Positions 9,427 through 20,483 of a DNA stretch of 64,000 nucleotides are shown here, piece by piece (the first letter of the stretch is position 1; each line of letters opens with the position of its first letter). Made by a program: the position numbers and the translations under genes. This stretch comes from Costus lasius (lineage: Eukaryota; Streptophyta; Magnoliopsida; Zingiberales; Costaceae), in contig CM050450.1 in the NCBI GenBank assembly GCA_027563935.2, positions 34,087,439 through 34,151,438 of the forward strand, in the 5' to 3' direction. A model generated the notes under the pieces. That model saw only the letters and a list, made by a program, of their open reading frames with translations, was not told where the DNA came from and made no database searches.

Positions 9427-11110
9427 TGAAGGTCCCTAAAGTAAGGGGGTGAAACCCTAAGCATGCGCAAATTAAAACTTGCATGGGCGGAATTAGGGTT
9501 TCCATAGGATCGCATGTAGTATGTCTATATAATCAACTTTGATTCATTTCATAGATCAAGAGAAGATCTCACCATGGCCATGAGTGGATTGCGATTTGGA
9601 AGCAAGAGGGCGAATTGGCTCTCCTCCAAAGAAGACGCACACAAAGGTGATGATGGCTTCCTCCTTGCGCAATTCTTGTGCTAGCAAAAATGCCAAGTTA
9701 TCCTTTTGTATGGAGGAGATGAGATGATCCTCTCTTTGCCGAAAGCTCTCCTCTTCATCTCGACGATACACCACACAAGAGAGAGCTTCCGAGACAAGAG
9801 GCGTTTAGGCAATTTGGCGTTTAGGCGTTAGGCGTTACAAGACTTCCCAAATTGGAAAGTCATGAAGCCATGCGCTTATGTCATGTGAACCAATCCAAAA
9901 CGCCAATTCAATTGAACCATGCGTTCACATATGTGAACCGGTTCAATTGTGTTCGGTCCAATTTCAATTGGTTCAAAGACCAAATTGAACCAAGCCAAGC
10001 CAAGGTCTAAATCTCATATGAACCATGAAGGTTCAAGATCTAACCGTACATCTCTCGATGCTCTTGATCTCACCGATCCAGCATCAATACTCTCGATCGA
10101 AGCTTACCGATCTCAAGCCCTAATCAATCAAACATGATCAGACCAGATCTCACTTACAATCAGAGTTTAACTCCTTTTAAACTGAATCAAAACAATTCAG
10201 TCCACACGATCTGACTTAAGTAAGCCATATCATCAAATTGTGCGACCCTAAGGGTTTCCTTCAAATGTCGGTAACGATAACTTACGTTATCACGATCAGT
10301 GAGGGGTATCTAGCAACACATCACTGTCTCCCGATATAAAGGAAAGAGTCTTCCAAGACTACACCCAAACCACAGCACAAGTGTGAATCCACTTCACGAG
10401 GCATACATGTTTCCTTTGCCACTGGATGTTCTTATTGGACAAGCGTGTCAAGCCTGTAGCTCCAATATGATGAGCATGATTAGATCAGATGAACATAGTC
10501 ACCTGGGTATAGCCATACACTTTCTCAATCATCTCATCCAGGGGGGCCCCTTTAGAACATCACACTCCAATCAAGGAGACGGCAATCCTATATCTATCAC
10601 TAGTGCCCTAACATGACTCATGATCATTATCCCAGATAGTCTATAACCATTATGTTTCAAATGATATTGAACTACCTCAAAACAATGACAATCATCATTT
10701 AGAAATACAAGTGATCTCAAGTCAGAGGACATGTGCCACTTATTGCAAACAAGGATTATTCACATTGTGACAAGCAATTGAATATCCTAGTAGGGTCTGT
10801 CCAGTACATCCAATGTACCCATGAGTCTACATCTTATTCCATGCTCGAAGCATCCTATAAGATTAGAACACATATTAGTCTCAATCATATCAAGGCTGTC
10901 TCATGTTCACCAAGATATCTCGACTAAGGACATTATAGCATGTCAGCCAAGCTGAAACAGCATTGAGACATTATTCAGAAGTACACTTATTGCAGCAGAC
11001 AATGTAACAAACTGAATAACAACCATTGCCTTTATAAACATAAGAGTTTATACATGATACTGTAAGAATCCCAAGGCCTCAAACATTAGCCTTAAGGGCA
11101 TACCCCAACA
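9427..11110 (-). repeat. Cop-1 3' LTR
   Basis: In sense it runs TGTTGGGG to GACCTTCA. It carries the long inverted repeat at 10752-10788 and the stem-loop at 10276-10291 beside the CCCCTCACTG block. Frames such as 9949-10137 and 10383-10616 occur in both LTRs and are not genes. ATTATATA at 9526-9533 on the minus strand is a weak TATA candidate. Confidence 0.97.
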
Positions 11111-11126
11111 ATCTCCCACTTGCACT
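11111..11126 (-). other. Polypurine tract of Cop-1
   Basis: In sense it reads AGTGCAAGTGGGAGAT, directly before the 3' LTR start. It primes plus-strand DNA synthesis in this class of element. Cop-2 has the identical tract at 55903-55918. Confidence 0.9.
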
Positions 11127-11256
11127 TAATCTAATGGTTGAGAAATCTCAAACCCATATTATTACAGTGCTTCTCATGCTTCTGCTGCGCCAGAGGCTTT
11201 GTAAGCGGGTCAGCCAGATTGTCATCTGTATGAACCTTGCAGATCTTGATCTCGCC

Positions 11257-14202
11257 TCAATCAATGATCTCCCGGATCAAGTGAAACCGTCTCTGTATGT
11301 GCTTGGACTTCTGGTGCGACCGTGGTTCCTTTGCCTGTGCGATTGCTCCAGTGTTATCACAAAAGATAACCAAAGGATCTGCACTCGAAGGAACAACACC
11401 AAGTTCCTGAACGAACTTACGAATCCACACTGCCTCCTTAGATGCTTCCGAGGCTGCAACATACTCGGCTTCTGTTGTGGAATCAGCAACGATAGACTGT
11501 TTGAAACTTTTCCACACCACTGCTCCACCATTCAAGCTAAAAATATAGCCTGATTGCGATCGGAAATCATCCTGGTCAGATTGGAACGAAGCGTCAGTAT
11601 ATCCTTCAATACTGAGTTCTTCCTGACCTCCATATATCAAGAACATATCTTTGGTCCTCCGAAGATATTTCAAAATGTTCTTGACTGCAATCCAGTGCGC
11701 CTGACCTGGATTACTTTGGAATCGACTGGTCACGCTTAACCCGTAAGCGACGTCTGGGCGAGTACACAACATCGCATACATAATGGACCCAATAGCCGAA
11801 GCATAAGGCGTTTTGTCTATTATATCTTTCTCAGTCTGTGTTTGTGGACACTGACTCTTTGAAAGATTCAGACCATGTCTGACTGGAAGATATCCTCTTT
11901 TAGAATTCTCTAAATGGAATCTCTCCAGGACTTTATCGATGTAAGTACTCTGGCACAGCCCGAGAAGCCTCTTAGATCTATCTCTGTAGATCTTCACACC
12001 TAATACATAGGCTGCTTCTCCTAAATCTTTCATCTGGAAACATTTTCTTAACCATGCTTTAACAGCATGAAGTTCAGGAATATCGTTTCCAATGATTAAG
12101 ATATCATCGACGTAGAGGACTAGGAAAGTAATCACGCTCCCACTAAACCTCTTATATACACACGGGTCATCTTCATTCTTGATGAAACCAAATTCACAGA
12201 TTGATTCATCAAAACGAATATTCCAGCTTCTTGATGCTTGTTTAAGTCCATAAATGGACTTCTTTAACTTGCATATTTTATGACGATCTGATGGATTGGT
12301 GAAACCTTCAGGTTGTGTCATATACACATCCTCATCCAGTTTTCCATTAAGGAAAGCGGTCTTCACATCCATTTGCCAGATCTCATAATCGTAATATGTT
12401 GCTATCGCGAGAATAATCCGAATAGACTTGAACATGGCTACAGGAGAGAAAGTTTCATCATAATCTATCCCGTAGATTTGTTTGAAACCTTTCGCAACTA
12501 GCCTGCCTTTATAGGTAACCACGTTACCATCCATGTCAATCTTCTTCTTGAAGATCCATTTACAGCCTATAGGGATTACTCCCGGAGGCGGATCAACCAA
12601 ATCCCAGACTTGGTTATCTGACATGGAGTCCATCTCGGCTCGCATAGCTTCAAGCCATCTAGCTGACTCCGGTCCACTGACCGCATCCGCATAAGTAAGG
12701 GGTTCATCATTATCAATGATGTAGACTCCGTCATAGCGCTCAGGCTGTCGACGGATCCTTCCCGATCTACGCGGTTCCCGTGATATCTGAGCCTCAGGTT
12801 GTTCAATAACCTGTTCTACCGGCTCAGGCTCATCCAACTGTGCTTGACTGCTTTGTCCTTCTTCTGGATTCTCATCCAGCTTTATTTCTCTCCCACTGGC
12901 TTCTTGCAGAAGAAATTCCTTCTCAAGAAAAATTGCCGTCCGAGCAACAAATACTTTGTTCTCTTTGGGATCGTAGAAATAATAACCCTTAGTTTCCTTA
13001 GGGTAACCGACAAAGATACATTTCTCAGATCTGCTCTCTAGTTTCCCAGAGGCGAGCTTTTTGACATAAGCCTCGCAACCCCAGATCTTAATAAATGTCA
13101 AGCTCGGCTGTTTCCCATACCATAACTCATATGGAGTCTTTGAAACTGCCTTGGATGGCACTCGGTTTAGTACCTTTGCAGCTGTTTCCAGCGCAAATCC
13201 CCAAAAGGAGTAAGGTAGAGTAGCCTGACTCATCATAGAACGAACCATATCTAGTAAGGTTCTGTTCCTCCTCTCGGACACACCATTCCATTGCGGTGTT
13301 CCTGGTGGAGTGAGCTGTGAGATAATCCCACACTCCTTTAGATAGTCAGTAAACTCTCGACTTAGGTATTCTCCACCTCGATCAGAGCGAAGTGCCTTGA
13401 TATTTTGGCCTAGCTGATTTTGTACTTCATTTTTGAACTCTTTGAACTTGTCAAAAGATTCACTCTTATGTCTCATTAGATAGACATACCCATATCTACT
13501 GAAATCATCAGTAAAGGTAATGAAGTATGAATAGCCACCTCTGGCATGTTTACTAAATGGCCCACACACATCACTGTGTATAAGGTCAAGTAAACCTGAA
13601 GCCCTTTGACCTTTGTTAAGAAAAGGAGACTTCGTCATTTTACCCATTAAACAAGCTTTGCATGTATCAATCTCCTCATAGGAGAATGATCCCAGCAGTC
13701 CATGATCATGTAACCGCTTAATGCGCTTCTTGTTAATATGGCCTAAACGACTATGCCATAGCAAGGTGCTGTCATCAGCATACTTGGCTTTCTTATTATC
13801 AATATTTTGTATAGAACATTCCATGTCCAACATGAATAACCCATTGTTAATTGACCCAGTAGCATAAACAATATTATCAAGAGAAAGATAACACTTTGAA
13901 GTCTTGCATTCAAAGGAAAACCCTTTCCTGACAAGAGCAGGAATTGAGATAATATTCTTGGTAATGCTAGGTACAAAATAACAATTGTTCAGTTCTAATA
14001 CAAGTCCAGATGGTAATGAGATGTAATAAGTTCCTACAGCAACAGCAGCAACCCGTGCCCCGTTTCCAACTCGTAGGTCCACCTCATGCTGTCCCACCTG
14101 TCTTCTTCTCTTGAGTTCCTGTACATTTGAACAAATGTGAACTCCACATGCAGTGTCCAACACCCATGAAATAGAAGAAGAGGATATCATGACTTCAGTC
14201 AC
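11257..14202 (-). CDS. pol: Cop-1 pol polyprotein (PR-INT-RT-RNase H), 3' end cut by UGA
   Basis: The frame is 981 residues. Protease motif DTA is at residues 16-18. The pre-integrase zinc site has H150, H155, C181 and C184. Integrase has D211, D274 and E310. RT has YVDD at 697-700. RNase H has D870, E911 and D949. Order PR-INT-RT-RH is copia-type. There is no ATG at the left end of the frame: it is continuous with gag through 14203-14241 after the gag UGA, so the start given (a GTG) is only the edge of the open stretch. A UGA at 11257-11259 removes 41 in-frame codons (11131-11256) that still read as the usual NLADPLTK tail. Catalytic residues look intact, so the lesion costs only the RNase H tail. 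Confidence 0.9.
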   Translation of the reverse strand: MTEVMISSSSISWVLDTACGVHICSNVQELKRRRQVGQHEVDLRVGNGARVAAVAVGTYYISLPSGLVLELNNCYFVPSITKNIISIPALVRKGFSFECKTSKCYLSLDNIVYATGSINNGLFMLDMECSIQNIDNKKAKYADDSTLLWHSRLGHINKKRIKRLHDHGLLGSFSYEEIDTCKACLMGKMTKSPFLNKGQRASGLLDLIHSDVCGPFSKHARGGYSYFITFTDDFSRYGYVYLMRHKSESFDKFKEFKNEVQNQLGQNIKALRSDRGGEYLSREFTDYLKECGIISQLTPPGTPQWNGVSERRNRTLLDMVRSMMSQATLPYSFWGFALETAAKVLNRVPSKAVSKTPYELWYGKQPSLTFIKIWGCEAYVKKLASGKLESRSEKCIFVGYPKETKGYYFYDPKENKVFVARTAIFLEKEFLLQEASGREIKLDENPEEGQSSQAQLDEPEPVEQVIEQPEAQISREPRRSGRIRRQPERYDGVYIIDNDEPLTYADAVSGPESARWLEAMRAEMDSMSDNQVWDLVDPPPGVIPIGCKWIFKKKIDMDGNVVTYKGRLVAKGFKQIYGIDYDETFSPVAMFKSIRIILAIATYYDYEIWQMDVKTAFLNGKLDEDVYMTQPEGFTNPSDRHKICKLKKSIYGLKQASRSWNIRFDESICEFGFIKNEDDPCVYKRFSGSVITFLVLYVDDILIIGNDIPELHAVKAWLRKCFQMKDLGEAAYVLGVKIYRDRSKRLLGLCQSTYIDKVLERFHLENSKRGYLPVRHGLNLSKSQCPQTQTEKDIIDKTPYASAIGSIMYAMLCTRPDVAYGLSVTSRFQSNPGQAHWIAVKNILKYLRRTKDMFLIYGGQEELSIEGYTDASFQSDQDDFRSQSGYIFSLNGGAVVWKSFKQSIVADSTTEAEYVAASEASKEAVWIRKFVQELGVVPSSADPLVIFCDNTGAIAQAKEPRSHQKSKHIQRRFHLIREIID

Positions 14203-14241
14203 AAAAATACCTGAGCCAGAAGCGATGCTTCCCTTCTTGTC

Positions 14242-15015
14242 TCATTGGAGCGCTTTGCAGTCCTTTTTCCAGTGACCCAGTTGGCCACAGTGGAAACATC
14301 TGTTGTCCTTCGATCGCTTGACCTTTTGTTTCAGAGCCTTGTTGTAGTTCTTGACTGGGGCTTTGCCCTTCTTCCCCTTCTTCTTGTTCCTAGAAGGAAC
14401 CATCAAGACAGAAGTTGAAGGCTTTCTCTTTAGAGTTTCCTCTGTAGTCAAGAGCATATTCAGCAACTCTGCTGGAGTACAGTCGATCTTGTTCATATTA
14501 AAATTAATAATGAACGGATCGAAAGAGGCCGGGAGGGACTGCAGAATAATGTCTACAGCAAGCTCCTGATTGATGGTATGTCCCAGTTTCTCTAGAGCCT
14601 CTTTGTGCCCAATCATCTTGAGCACATGAGCTCCCACTGGACTCCCTTCAGCCAGTTTGCTCTGAAAGAAAAGCTTGGTCAAATTATAGCGTTCAGTCCT
14701 CGCCTGTGCAGCATACAGCATCTTGAGGTTTGCTATAATTTCTATAGCAGATAGATCCTCATGCTGACGCTGCAGCTGTGGCGTCATAGACGCTAGCATC
14801 AGGCAAGCGACATCAATGCTATCATTGACATGCTTTTCATAGGCTTCCCGAACCGCCCTTGCGGCGTTCGGAGCGGGTTGAGGCGGTATAGCCGTCTCGA
14901 GGACATACAGTTTCCTCTCAGCCTTAAGAACAATCTTAAGGTGTCCGTACCAGTCTGAGAAGTTTGGCCCAGCAAACTTCTCCCTTTCCAGTAGGGATCG
15001 CACATTGAAGCTCAT
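14242..15015 (-). CDS. gag: Cop-1 Gag
   Basis: The protein is 257 residues. It forms the virus-like particle that packages element RNA. An N-terminal UBN2/Retrotran_gag-like region (about 10-190) is followed by a lysine-rich stretch (about 205-235) and a CCHC knuckle with C240, C243, H248 and C253. The ATG at 15013-15015 opens the frame and a conserved stem-loop lies about 200 nt upstream. The stop is UGA, after which pol continues in the same frame. In this class gag and pol are usually one ORF, so the stop is either a recent mutation or a readthrough site. Confidence 0.9.
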   Translation of the reverse strand: MSFNVRSLLEREKFAGPNFSDWYGHLKIVLKAERKLYVLETAIPPQPAPNAARAVREAYEKHVNDSIDVACLMLASMTPQLQRQHEDLSAIEIIANLKMLYAAQARTERYNLTKLFFQSKLAEGSPVGAHVLKMIGHKEALEKLGHTINQELAVDIILQSLPASFDPFIINFNMNKIDCTPAELLNMLLTTEETLKRKPSTSVLMVPSRNKKKGKKGKAPVKNYNKALKQKVKRSKDNRCFHCGQLGHWKKDCKALQ

Positions 15016-15208
15016 GGTGTTCGTTGCTGCAGGAATCTACAACAATGCAAGAACAGCAAGGTCAGTATCAATGTTTAGAATCAATCCAAGACTTAAGAAA
15101 GATTCTTTTTCTCACTATTTTATCTGACTGAAAAATCCATTAAAACAGTCCGAAAGAGTAAGACTCTTTTAGTGAGATGGGATCCAGATTTCATACTTGG
15201 TCTCCGCG

Positions 15209-15546
15209 TCCCGCTCAGGCGAGATAAGATGCACAGAGAGTACAAGCACTAATTTCTGGTAGGCAGTCCTTGCCAATCGCCAACCCGTGCGATTCCCCTT
15301 CATCTAGGCAATCCAGCAGACTGTGCCAACTGAGTTGGTACAACACAGTCTCTGATCCCACAGATGGCTGCCTCCATATAGCTAACATATGCTCAGTATG
15401 TAGCCTACATGGTCAAGCTGACCCAACCTACTCCCTGGACCACCACGTGCTATGCTGAGCAACGAGAAGCGATAAATCCCTTCTCTGTAACACATAGGTG
15501 AAATCACACACCGTCTGAAGATAGATGGGCGTGCCCACTGAGTGGG
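15209..15546 (-). promoter_or_regulatory. Three leader stem-loops of Cop-1
   Basis: In transcript order: 15534-15546 (stem CCCAC/GTGGG), 15326-15338 (CCAAC/GTTGG) and 15209-15224 (TCTCGC/GCGGGA with one G-U pair). Centres are about 208 and 116 nt apart. Cop-2 has the same order with spacings of about 210 and 114 nt. Probably an RNA element for packaging, dimerisation or translation; function is inferred. Confidence 0.7.
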
Positions 15547-15852
15547 TACAACACGGCCCCAACGATAGTCAGAACAGTGAGGTTTCGCGCTAGAAGGCTT
15601 ACGTGCTTGATATTTAACGTTGGATTTTAACGGTCTTTTATCTTCTTACTATCAGGCAAATCCTTTGGCGATAGCAGAAGAAAAACATGCAGTTCTAATT
15701 ATAAAAACAATAAATAGAATGCAAGCTGATCTTATGTGGTAAAAGCCCATCAAGCCTAGGTAAGACCTTAATTTAACTTAAGTCTTCACTTGCTTTTCTT
15801 CATGGGTCTTTTGCATCTTGTCTGGCCCAGACCAGGGCCCAAGCGCCCATTG

Positions 15853-15902
15853 CAGCTCAGGTGCGCCCACCAGGTAAAGGCGCCTGTCATAGGGTCGAAC
15901 CC
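15853..15902 (+). other. Possible tRNA-like A/B box pair (SINE fragment?)
   Basis: CAGCTCAGGTGCG (15853-15865) resembles a Pol III A box, and GGGTCGAACCC (15892-15902) is one base from the B-box consensus. It lies antisense in the Cop-1 leader. It could be chance. Confidence 0.25.
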
Positions 15903-16916
15903 TAGACCTCCCACCTGGTCAAGCCACTGCTACATGAGCCTCTGCCAAGTGTGCTCAGTGCTCTTGTCTGATTGAATTACAATTTAATCTATCTAGACAA
16001 GATTGACTCGCAGGTCAATTACATTTCATAAATTAATTAAAATGTGATGCGCAGATCACAATAATAATAATTTACAATTGTTTTAATCCAGGCACGCAGG
16101 CCCCAGCACAGCACACATTAAAACAGGCAGCCCACATAAGATGAAATAGACAAGCATCATGGCATCCAATCAACATGTGATCCATCAACAAAATAGAATT
16201 TTTCAAAATCCCATTGGAATCAATTTTATTTGTCTTATGAGCCCTACTACCTTACAACGGTCCATTAATAGGGATCCACTCATCATGTCTAGTCAGATCC
16301 ACTGCCCTTGCATGCACCAAGTCCTAACTGACTTGAGTTGACCTGATGGTCAACCATGCATGCGCTAAGGGCTGAACAACCATCATGAGTTCTGGCAAGC
16401 GGGTGTAACCCCGGGCCTAACTCATGTGCGTTCACTGGTTGTCTCAACCAGACCTCGCTACACGCCTATCTGCAGTCGACCTATAGCCACCTCATGCTTG
16501 CGCATAGGTGCCATCTAGTCGACCCATCTAGGCTGTCAGATGGTCTGATCAGACTATTTGGATCTTACCTAGAGGATGACTTCAACCCTATCAACCCGTC
16601 TAAGGGTTTATAGTAGGCGCCTATAGATCTATGTGAGGGGGCGCGCAAGATGATAGTTTTGGTAAAAACATCTTCAACAAGCGCAAACAAACAACATGCG
16701 CAACCTAAGAAAAACAAGATACATGTAATATCTAGCATGTTAATCTTCGCATGTTGATAACCCTTAGATCTATGCATAAGCGCAAACAACTTGTAGCAAT
16801 GATACAAGCGCAAACAAAGTATGTAAACATAGCATCAAGTAAGCGCATGTAAACATGGCATCATGTATGGATCACAATCAGATCAAAGCAATCATATAGA
16901 TTCATACCGAAAACCC

Positions 16917-16930
16917 TACCTCTGATACCA
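16917..16930 (-). other. Primer-binding site of Cop-1 (tRNA-iMet)
   Basis: In sense TGGTATCAGAGGTA lies two bases after the 5' LTR end. The first eleven bases match the complement of the initiator tRNA-Met 3' end. Confidence 0.92.
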
Positions 16931-16932
16931 AT

Positions 16933-18616
16933 TGAAGGTCCCTAAAGTAAGGGGGTGAAACCCTAAGCATGCGCAAATTAAAACTTGCATGGGCGGAATT
17001 AGGGGTTCCATAGGATCGCATGTAGTATGTCTATATAATCAACTTTGATTCATTTCATAGATCAAGAGAAGATCTCACCATGGCCATGAGTGGATTGCGA
17101 TTTGGAAGCAAGAGGGCGAATTGGCTCTCCTCCAAAGAAGACGCACACAAAGGTGATGATGGCTTCCTCCTTGCGCAATTCTTGTGCTAGCAAAAATGCC
17201 AAGTTATCCTTTTGTATGGAGGAGATGAGATGATCCTCTCTTTGCCGAAAGCTCTCCTCTTCGTCTTGACGATACACCACATAAGAGAGAGCTTCCGAGA
17301 CAAGAGGCGTTTAGGCAATTTGGCGTTTAGGCGTTAGGCGTTACAAGACTTCCCAAATTGGAAAGTCATGAAGCCATGCGCTTATGTCATGTGAACCAAT
17401 CCAAAACGCCAATTCAATTGAACCATGCGTTCACATATGTGAACCGGTTCAATTGTGTTCGGTCCAATTTCAATTGGTTCAAAGACCAAATTGAACCAAG
17501 CCAAGCCAAGGTCTAAATCTCATATGAACCATGAAGGTTCAAGATCTAACCGTACATCTCTCGATGCTCTTGATCTCACCGATCCAGCATCAATACTCTC
17601 GATCGAAGCTTACCGATCTCAAGCCCTAATCAATCAAACATGATCAGACCAGATCTCACTTACAATCAGAGTTTAACTCCTTTTAAACTGAATCAAAACA
17701 ATTCAGTCCACACGATCTGACTTAAGTAAGCCATATCATCAAATTGTGCGACCCTAAGGGTTTCCTTCAAATGTCGGTAACGATAACTTACGTTATCACG
17801 ATCAGTGAGGGGTATCTAGCAACACATCACTGTCTCCCGATATAAAGGAAAGAGTCTTCCAAGACTACACCCAAACCACAGCACAAGTGTGAATCCACTT
17901 CATGAGGCATACATGTTTCCTTTGCCACTGGATGTTCTTATTGGACAAGCGTGTCAAGCCTGTAGCTCCAATATGATGAGCATGATTAGATCAGATGAAC
18001 ATAGTCACCTGGGTATGGCCATACACTTTCTCAATCATCTCATCCAGGGGGGCCCCTTTAGAACATCACACTCCAATCAAGGAGACGGCAATCCTATATC
18101 TATCACTAGTGCCCTAACATGACTCATGATCATTATCCCAGATAGTCTATAACCATTATGTTTCAAATGATATTGAACTACCTCAAAACAATGACAATCA
18201 TCATTTAGAAACACAAGTGATCTCAAGTCAGAGGACATGTGCCACTTGTTGCAAACAAGGATTATTCACATTGTGACAAGCAATTGAATATCCTAGTAGG
18301 GTCTGTCCAGTACATCCAATGTACCCATGAGTCTATATCTTATTCCATGCTCGAAGCATCCTATAAGATTAGAACACATATTAGTCTCAATCATATCAAG
18401 GCTATCTCATGTTCACCAAGATATCTCGACTAAGGACATTATAGCATGTCAGCCAAGCTGAAACAGCATTGAGACATTATTCAGAAGTACACTTATTGCA
18501 GCAGACAATTTAACAAACTGAATAACAACCATTGCCTTTATAAACATAAGAGTTTATACATGATACTGTAAGAATCCCAAGGCCTCAAACATTAGCCTTA
18601 AGGGCATACCCCAACA
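16933..18616 (-). repeat. Cop-1 5' LTR
   Basis: It is 1684 bp, the same length as the 3' copy. The long inverted repeat is at 18258-18294 and the short stem-loop at 17782-17797. TTTTC follows at 18617. Confidence 0.97.
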
Positions 18617-20310
18617 TTTTCAAGCAATTCCAGATGCATGAATGAACTCCCACCATCAAGAGAAGATTGCATGTCAAATTTTATGAAGATTGGAACTTCA
18701 TTCCAAAATATGGCAGGGCCGTAATCTATATTACGGTACCGTATTTTCACAGTTACCGTAATATCAAGAGGATTGCCATAATTTTGAAATTTTTTTATCC
18801 AGATAGGTTTTTGAAAATTATGGCACTACCGCAAGGAATTTCACGGGCCGTAATTTCAGTCCATTTTTTCACCTAAGAGATTTCCAGATTTTATGGCAGG
18901 GCCATAATCATTTTCACGGTACCGTATTTTAGCGCGTTTTCGACCCGAGAGATTTGGAGAAAATACGGTACTACCATAAGTAATTTTATGGTACCGTAAT
19001 TCTGGTCGAATCCTGTACATAAAAACTTAAAGAAAATATGGTAGTGCTATAACGAAAGGAGAGCGGACGATCCAAGCCATAGTTTGAAGACCGGTAAGAA
19101 GCAAAAGGAGAGCTTTTCGCAAGGAGAAGACACAGACACCAAAAGCCATAATTTTCATCCACTGTCGGGAGAGAAATCGAGTTTCATGCCGCCGCCTTAG
19201 GTTTCACTGCCGGGAAGCGTACAACGCATCCCCGACCGTGAAATTTGAGGGTAAGCTTCGCCTGGAAGATAAGACGATACCCCAGAAGTTTCAGAGAGAA
19301 AGGATCTCGATCGGAGGAGAAATCAACAAAAGCTTGCCGCCTGCACTGTTCACGCGTGGAAATTACGGCTGTAATTTCCATTACAGCCATGTGGTCATTT
19401 GTTTTTCCCCTCTTTCTTGATTTCCTAGACATTGATACTATGGATTATTGTAATCTTTCATCCATGCTAGCTTAAACCTTTTATGGGACATGGGGGAGTA
19501 ATTCCCTTTGATTTCTTAATGACTAGATAAATTTTTCATTACTTCGTCACGTATAATTTTAGCATGATAATTCTACTTATGTGATAATTGCTCTTTAATT
19601 CTCCATAGATTCATGTTATTGATCATGTTTTAGAGTTTTTGCAATAGACCGACAGGTGACTTACTTGAGAACTTGGAACCCTAGAATTGAATGTTAGGAA
19701 CTTATTATAGGAAATTAGGTTAGTTTTTGTTTCTTGATTTTAGAAGAATAATTTCCATGATAATAATATGAATCTAGGATTGAGTTAATTTATCAAACGT
19801 GGAGATCTTGTGCGAAAGTGAGGATCGGAACGTTGGAGAACCATACGTAGAACTTGTGTTGAAACTCGGATGCACAAAAGTGATCCTTGAGATTCCACTT
19901 GAGATAATCAACTTAGAATTCAGATGCATGAAAGTGATCCTTGAGTTCTTTGTTTGGTAATTTATTTATCTTTAGCTTGGGATAGATCTTGCGCGAGAGC
20001 GAAGATCGGTCCCTGCATGATTGTCTGCACGAAAGTGAAACAATCCCTTTATGAAGTAAATTACGTCTTTATCATGATTAAATTAAACTAACGAATTACT
20101 ATTCATATCTTGTCATAGAAATTGAAGTGAATGAAACCCTAGTCCCAAATTTTCTCTCTGATATTTTCGTTAGCTTTCATTAGTACACTTGCATAGTTTC
20201 GATTACCTAGATAGTAAGAACTCAATTATTCAGTACTTGACAACGAGGTCTTTGTGGTTCGATATCTTTCTTTATTACTTCGAGTATCCGTGCACTTGCG
20301 AATTACAACA
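18617..20310 (+). repeat. Ath-2B 5' LTR, right piece
   Basis: It resumes after Cop-1 and ends TTACAACA. The palindrome array is at 18709-19065 and the stem-loop cluster at about 19804-20045. In the fourth hairpin (19985-20007) the stem GATCTT/AAGATC is perfect, with an inner CGC-GAGA-GCG. Together with 9261-9426 the LTR is about 1855 bp. Confidence 0.92.
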
Positions 20311-20316
20311 AGTTTT

Positions 20317-20334
20317 TGGCGCCGTTGCCGGGGA
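20317..20334 (+). other. Primer-binding site of Ath-2B (tRNA-Asp)
   Basis: TGGCGCCGTTGCCGGGGA complements the tRNA-Asp 3' end at all 18 bases and lies 6 bp after the LTR. Confidence 0.93.
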
Positions 20335-20483
20335 CCTTAGTTTTTGTCAATATTGAAGATATTGAAAGTATTGCTAGACTAAGTTTTGTTTATTTCTTAT
20401 TTATTTTCTATCTTGCTGTTCTTCTCTGTTTATTTGAGTTATTTGACCTATCTGCTTTAGATTACACAGGATATTTAGATCCG

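Larger units (their letters stand above)
15016..16916 (-). other. Long untranslated leader of Cop-1
   Basis: About 1.9 kb lie between primer-binding site and gag with no credible coding frame. It holds three stem-loops (15209-15546). On the opposite strand there is a weak tRNA-like A/B-box pair at 15853-15902. Homology with the Cop-2 leader is clearest around the stem-loops. Confidence 0.8.
9427..18616 (-). mobile_element. Ty1/copia element Cop-1, young and nearly intact
   Basis: It is 9190 bp and flanked by the direct repeat TTTTC. Both LTRs are 1684 bp with TG...CA ends, and I count 11 differences between them by eye, spread along the length. In sense order on the minus strand: 5' LTR (16933-18616), tRNA-iMet primer site, 1.9-kb leader, gag, pol, polypurine tract and 3' LTR (9427-11110). 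Two UGA codons break gag-pol. It is the most recent insertion in this stack, within the LTR of Ath-2B. Confidence 0.97.

Noticed and set aside
9949..10137. Open frame repeated at 17455-17643
   Set aside because: It lies in both LTRs of Cop-1, has no domain, and is repeated only because LTRs are.
20316..20483. N-terminal extension of Ath-2B gag upstream of MENQKS
   Set aside because: The frame runs through the primer-binding site and leader, and the same leader occurs at 9127-9260 without gag. The internal ATG at 20484 is the likely start.
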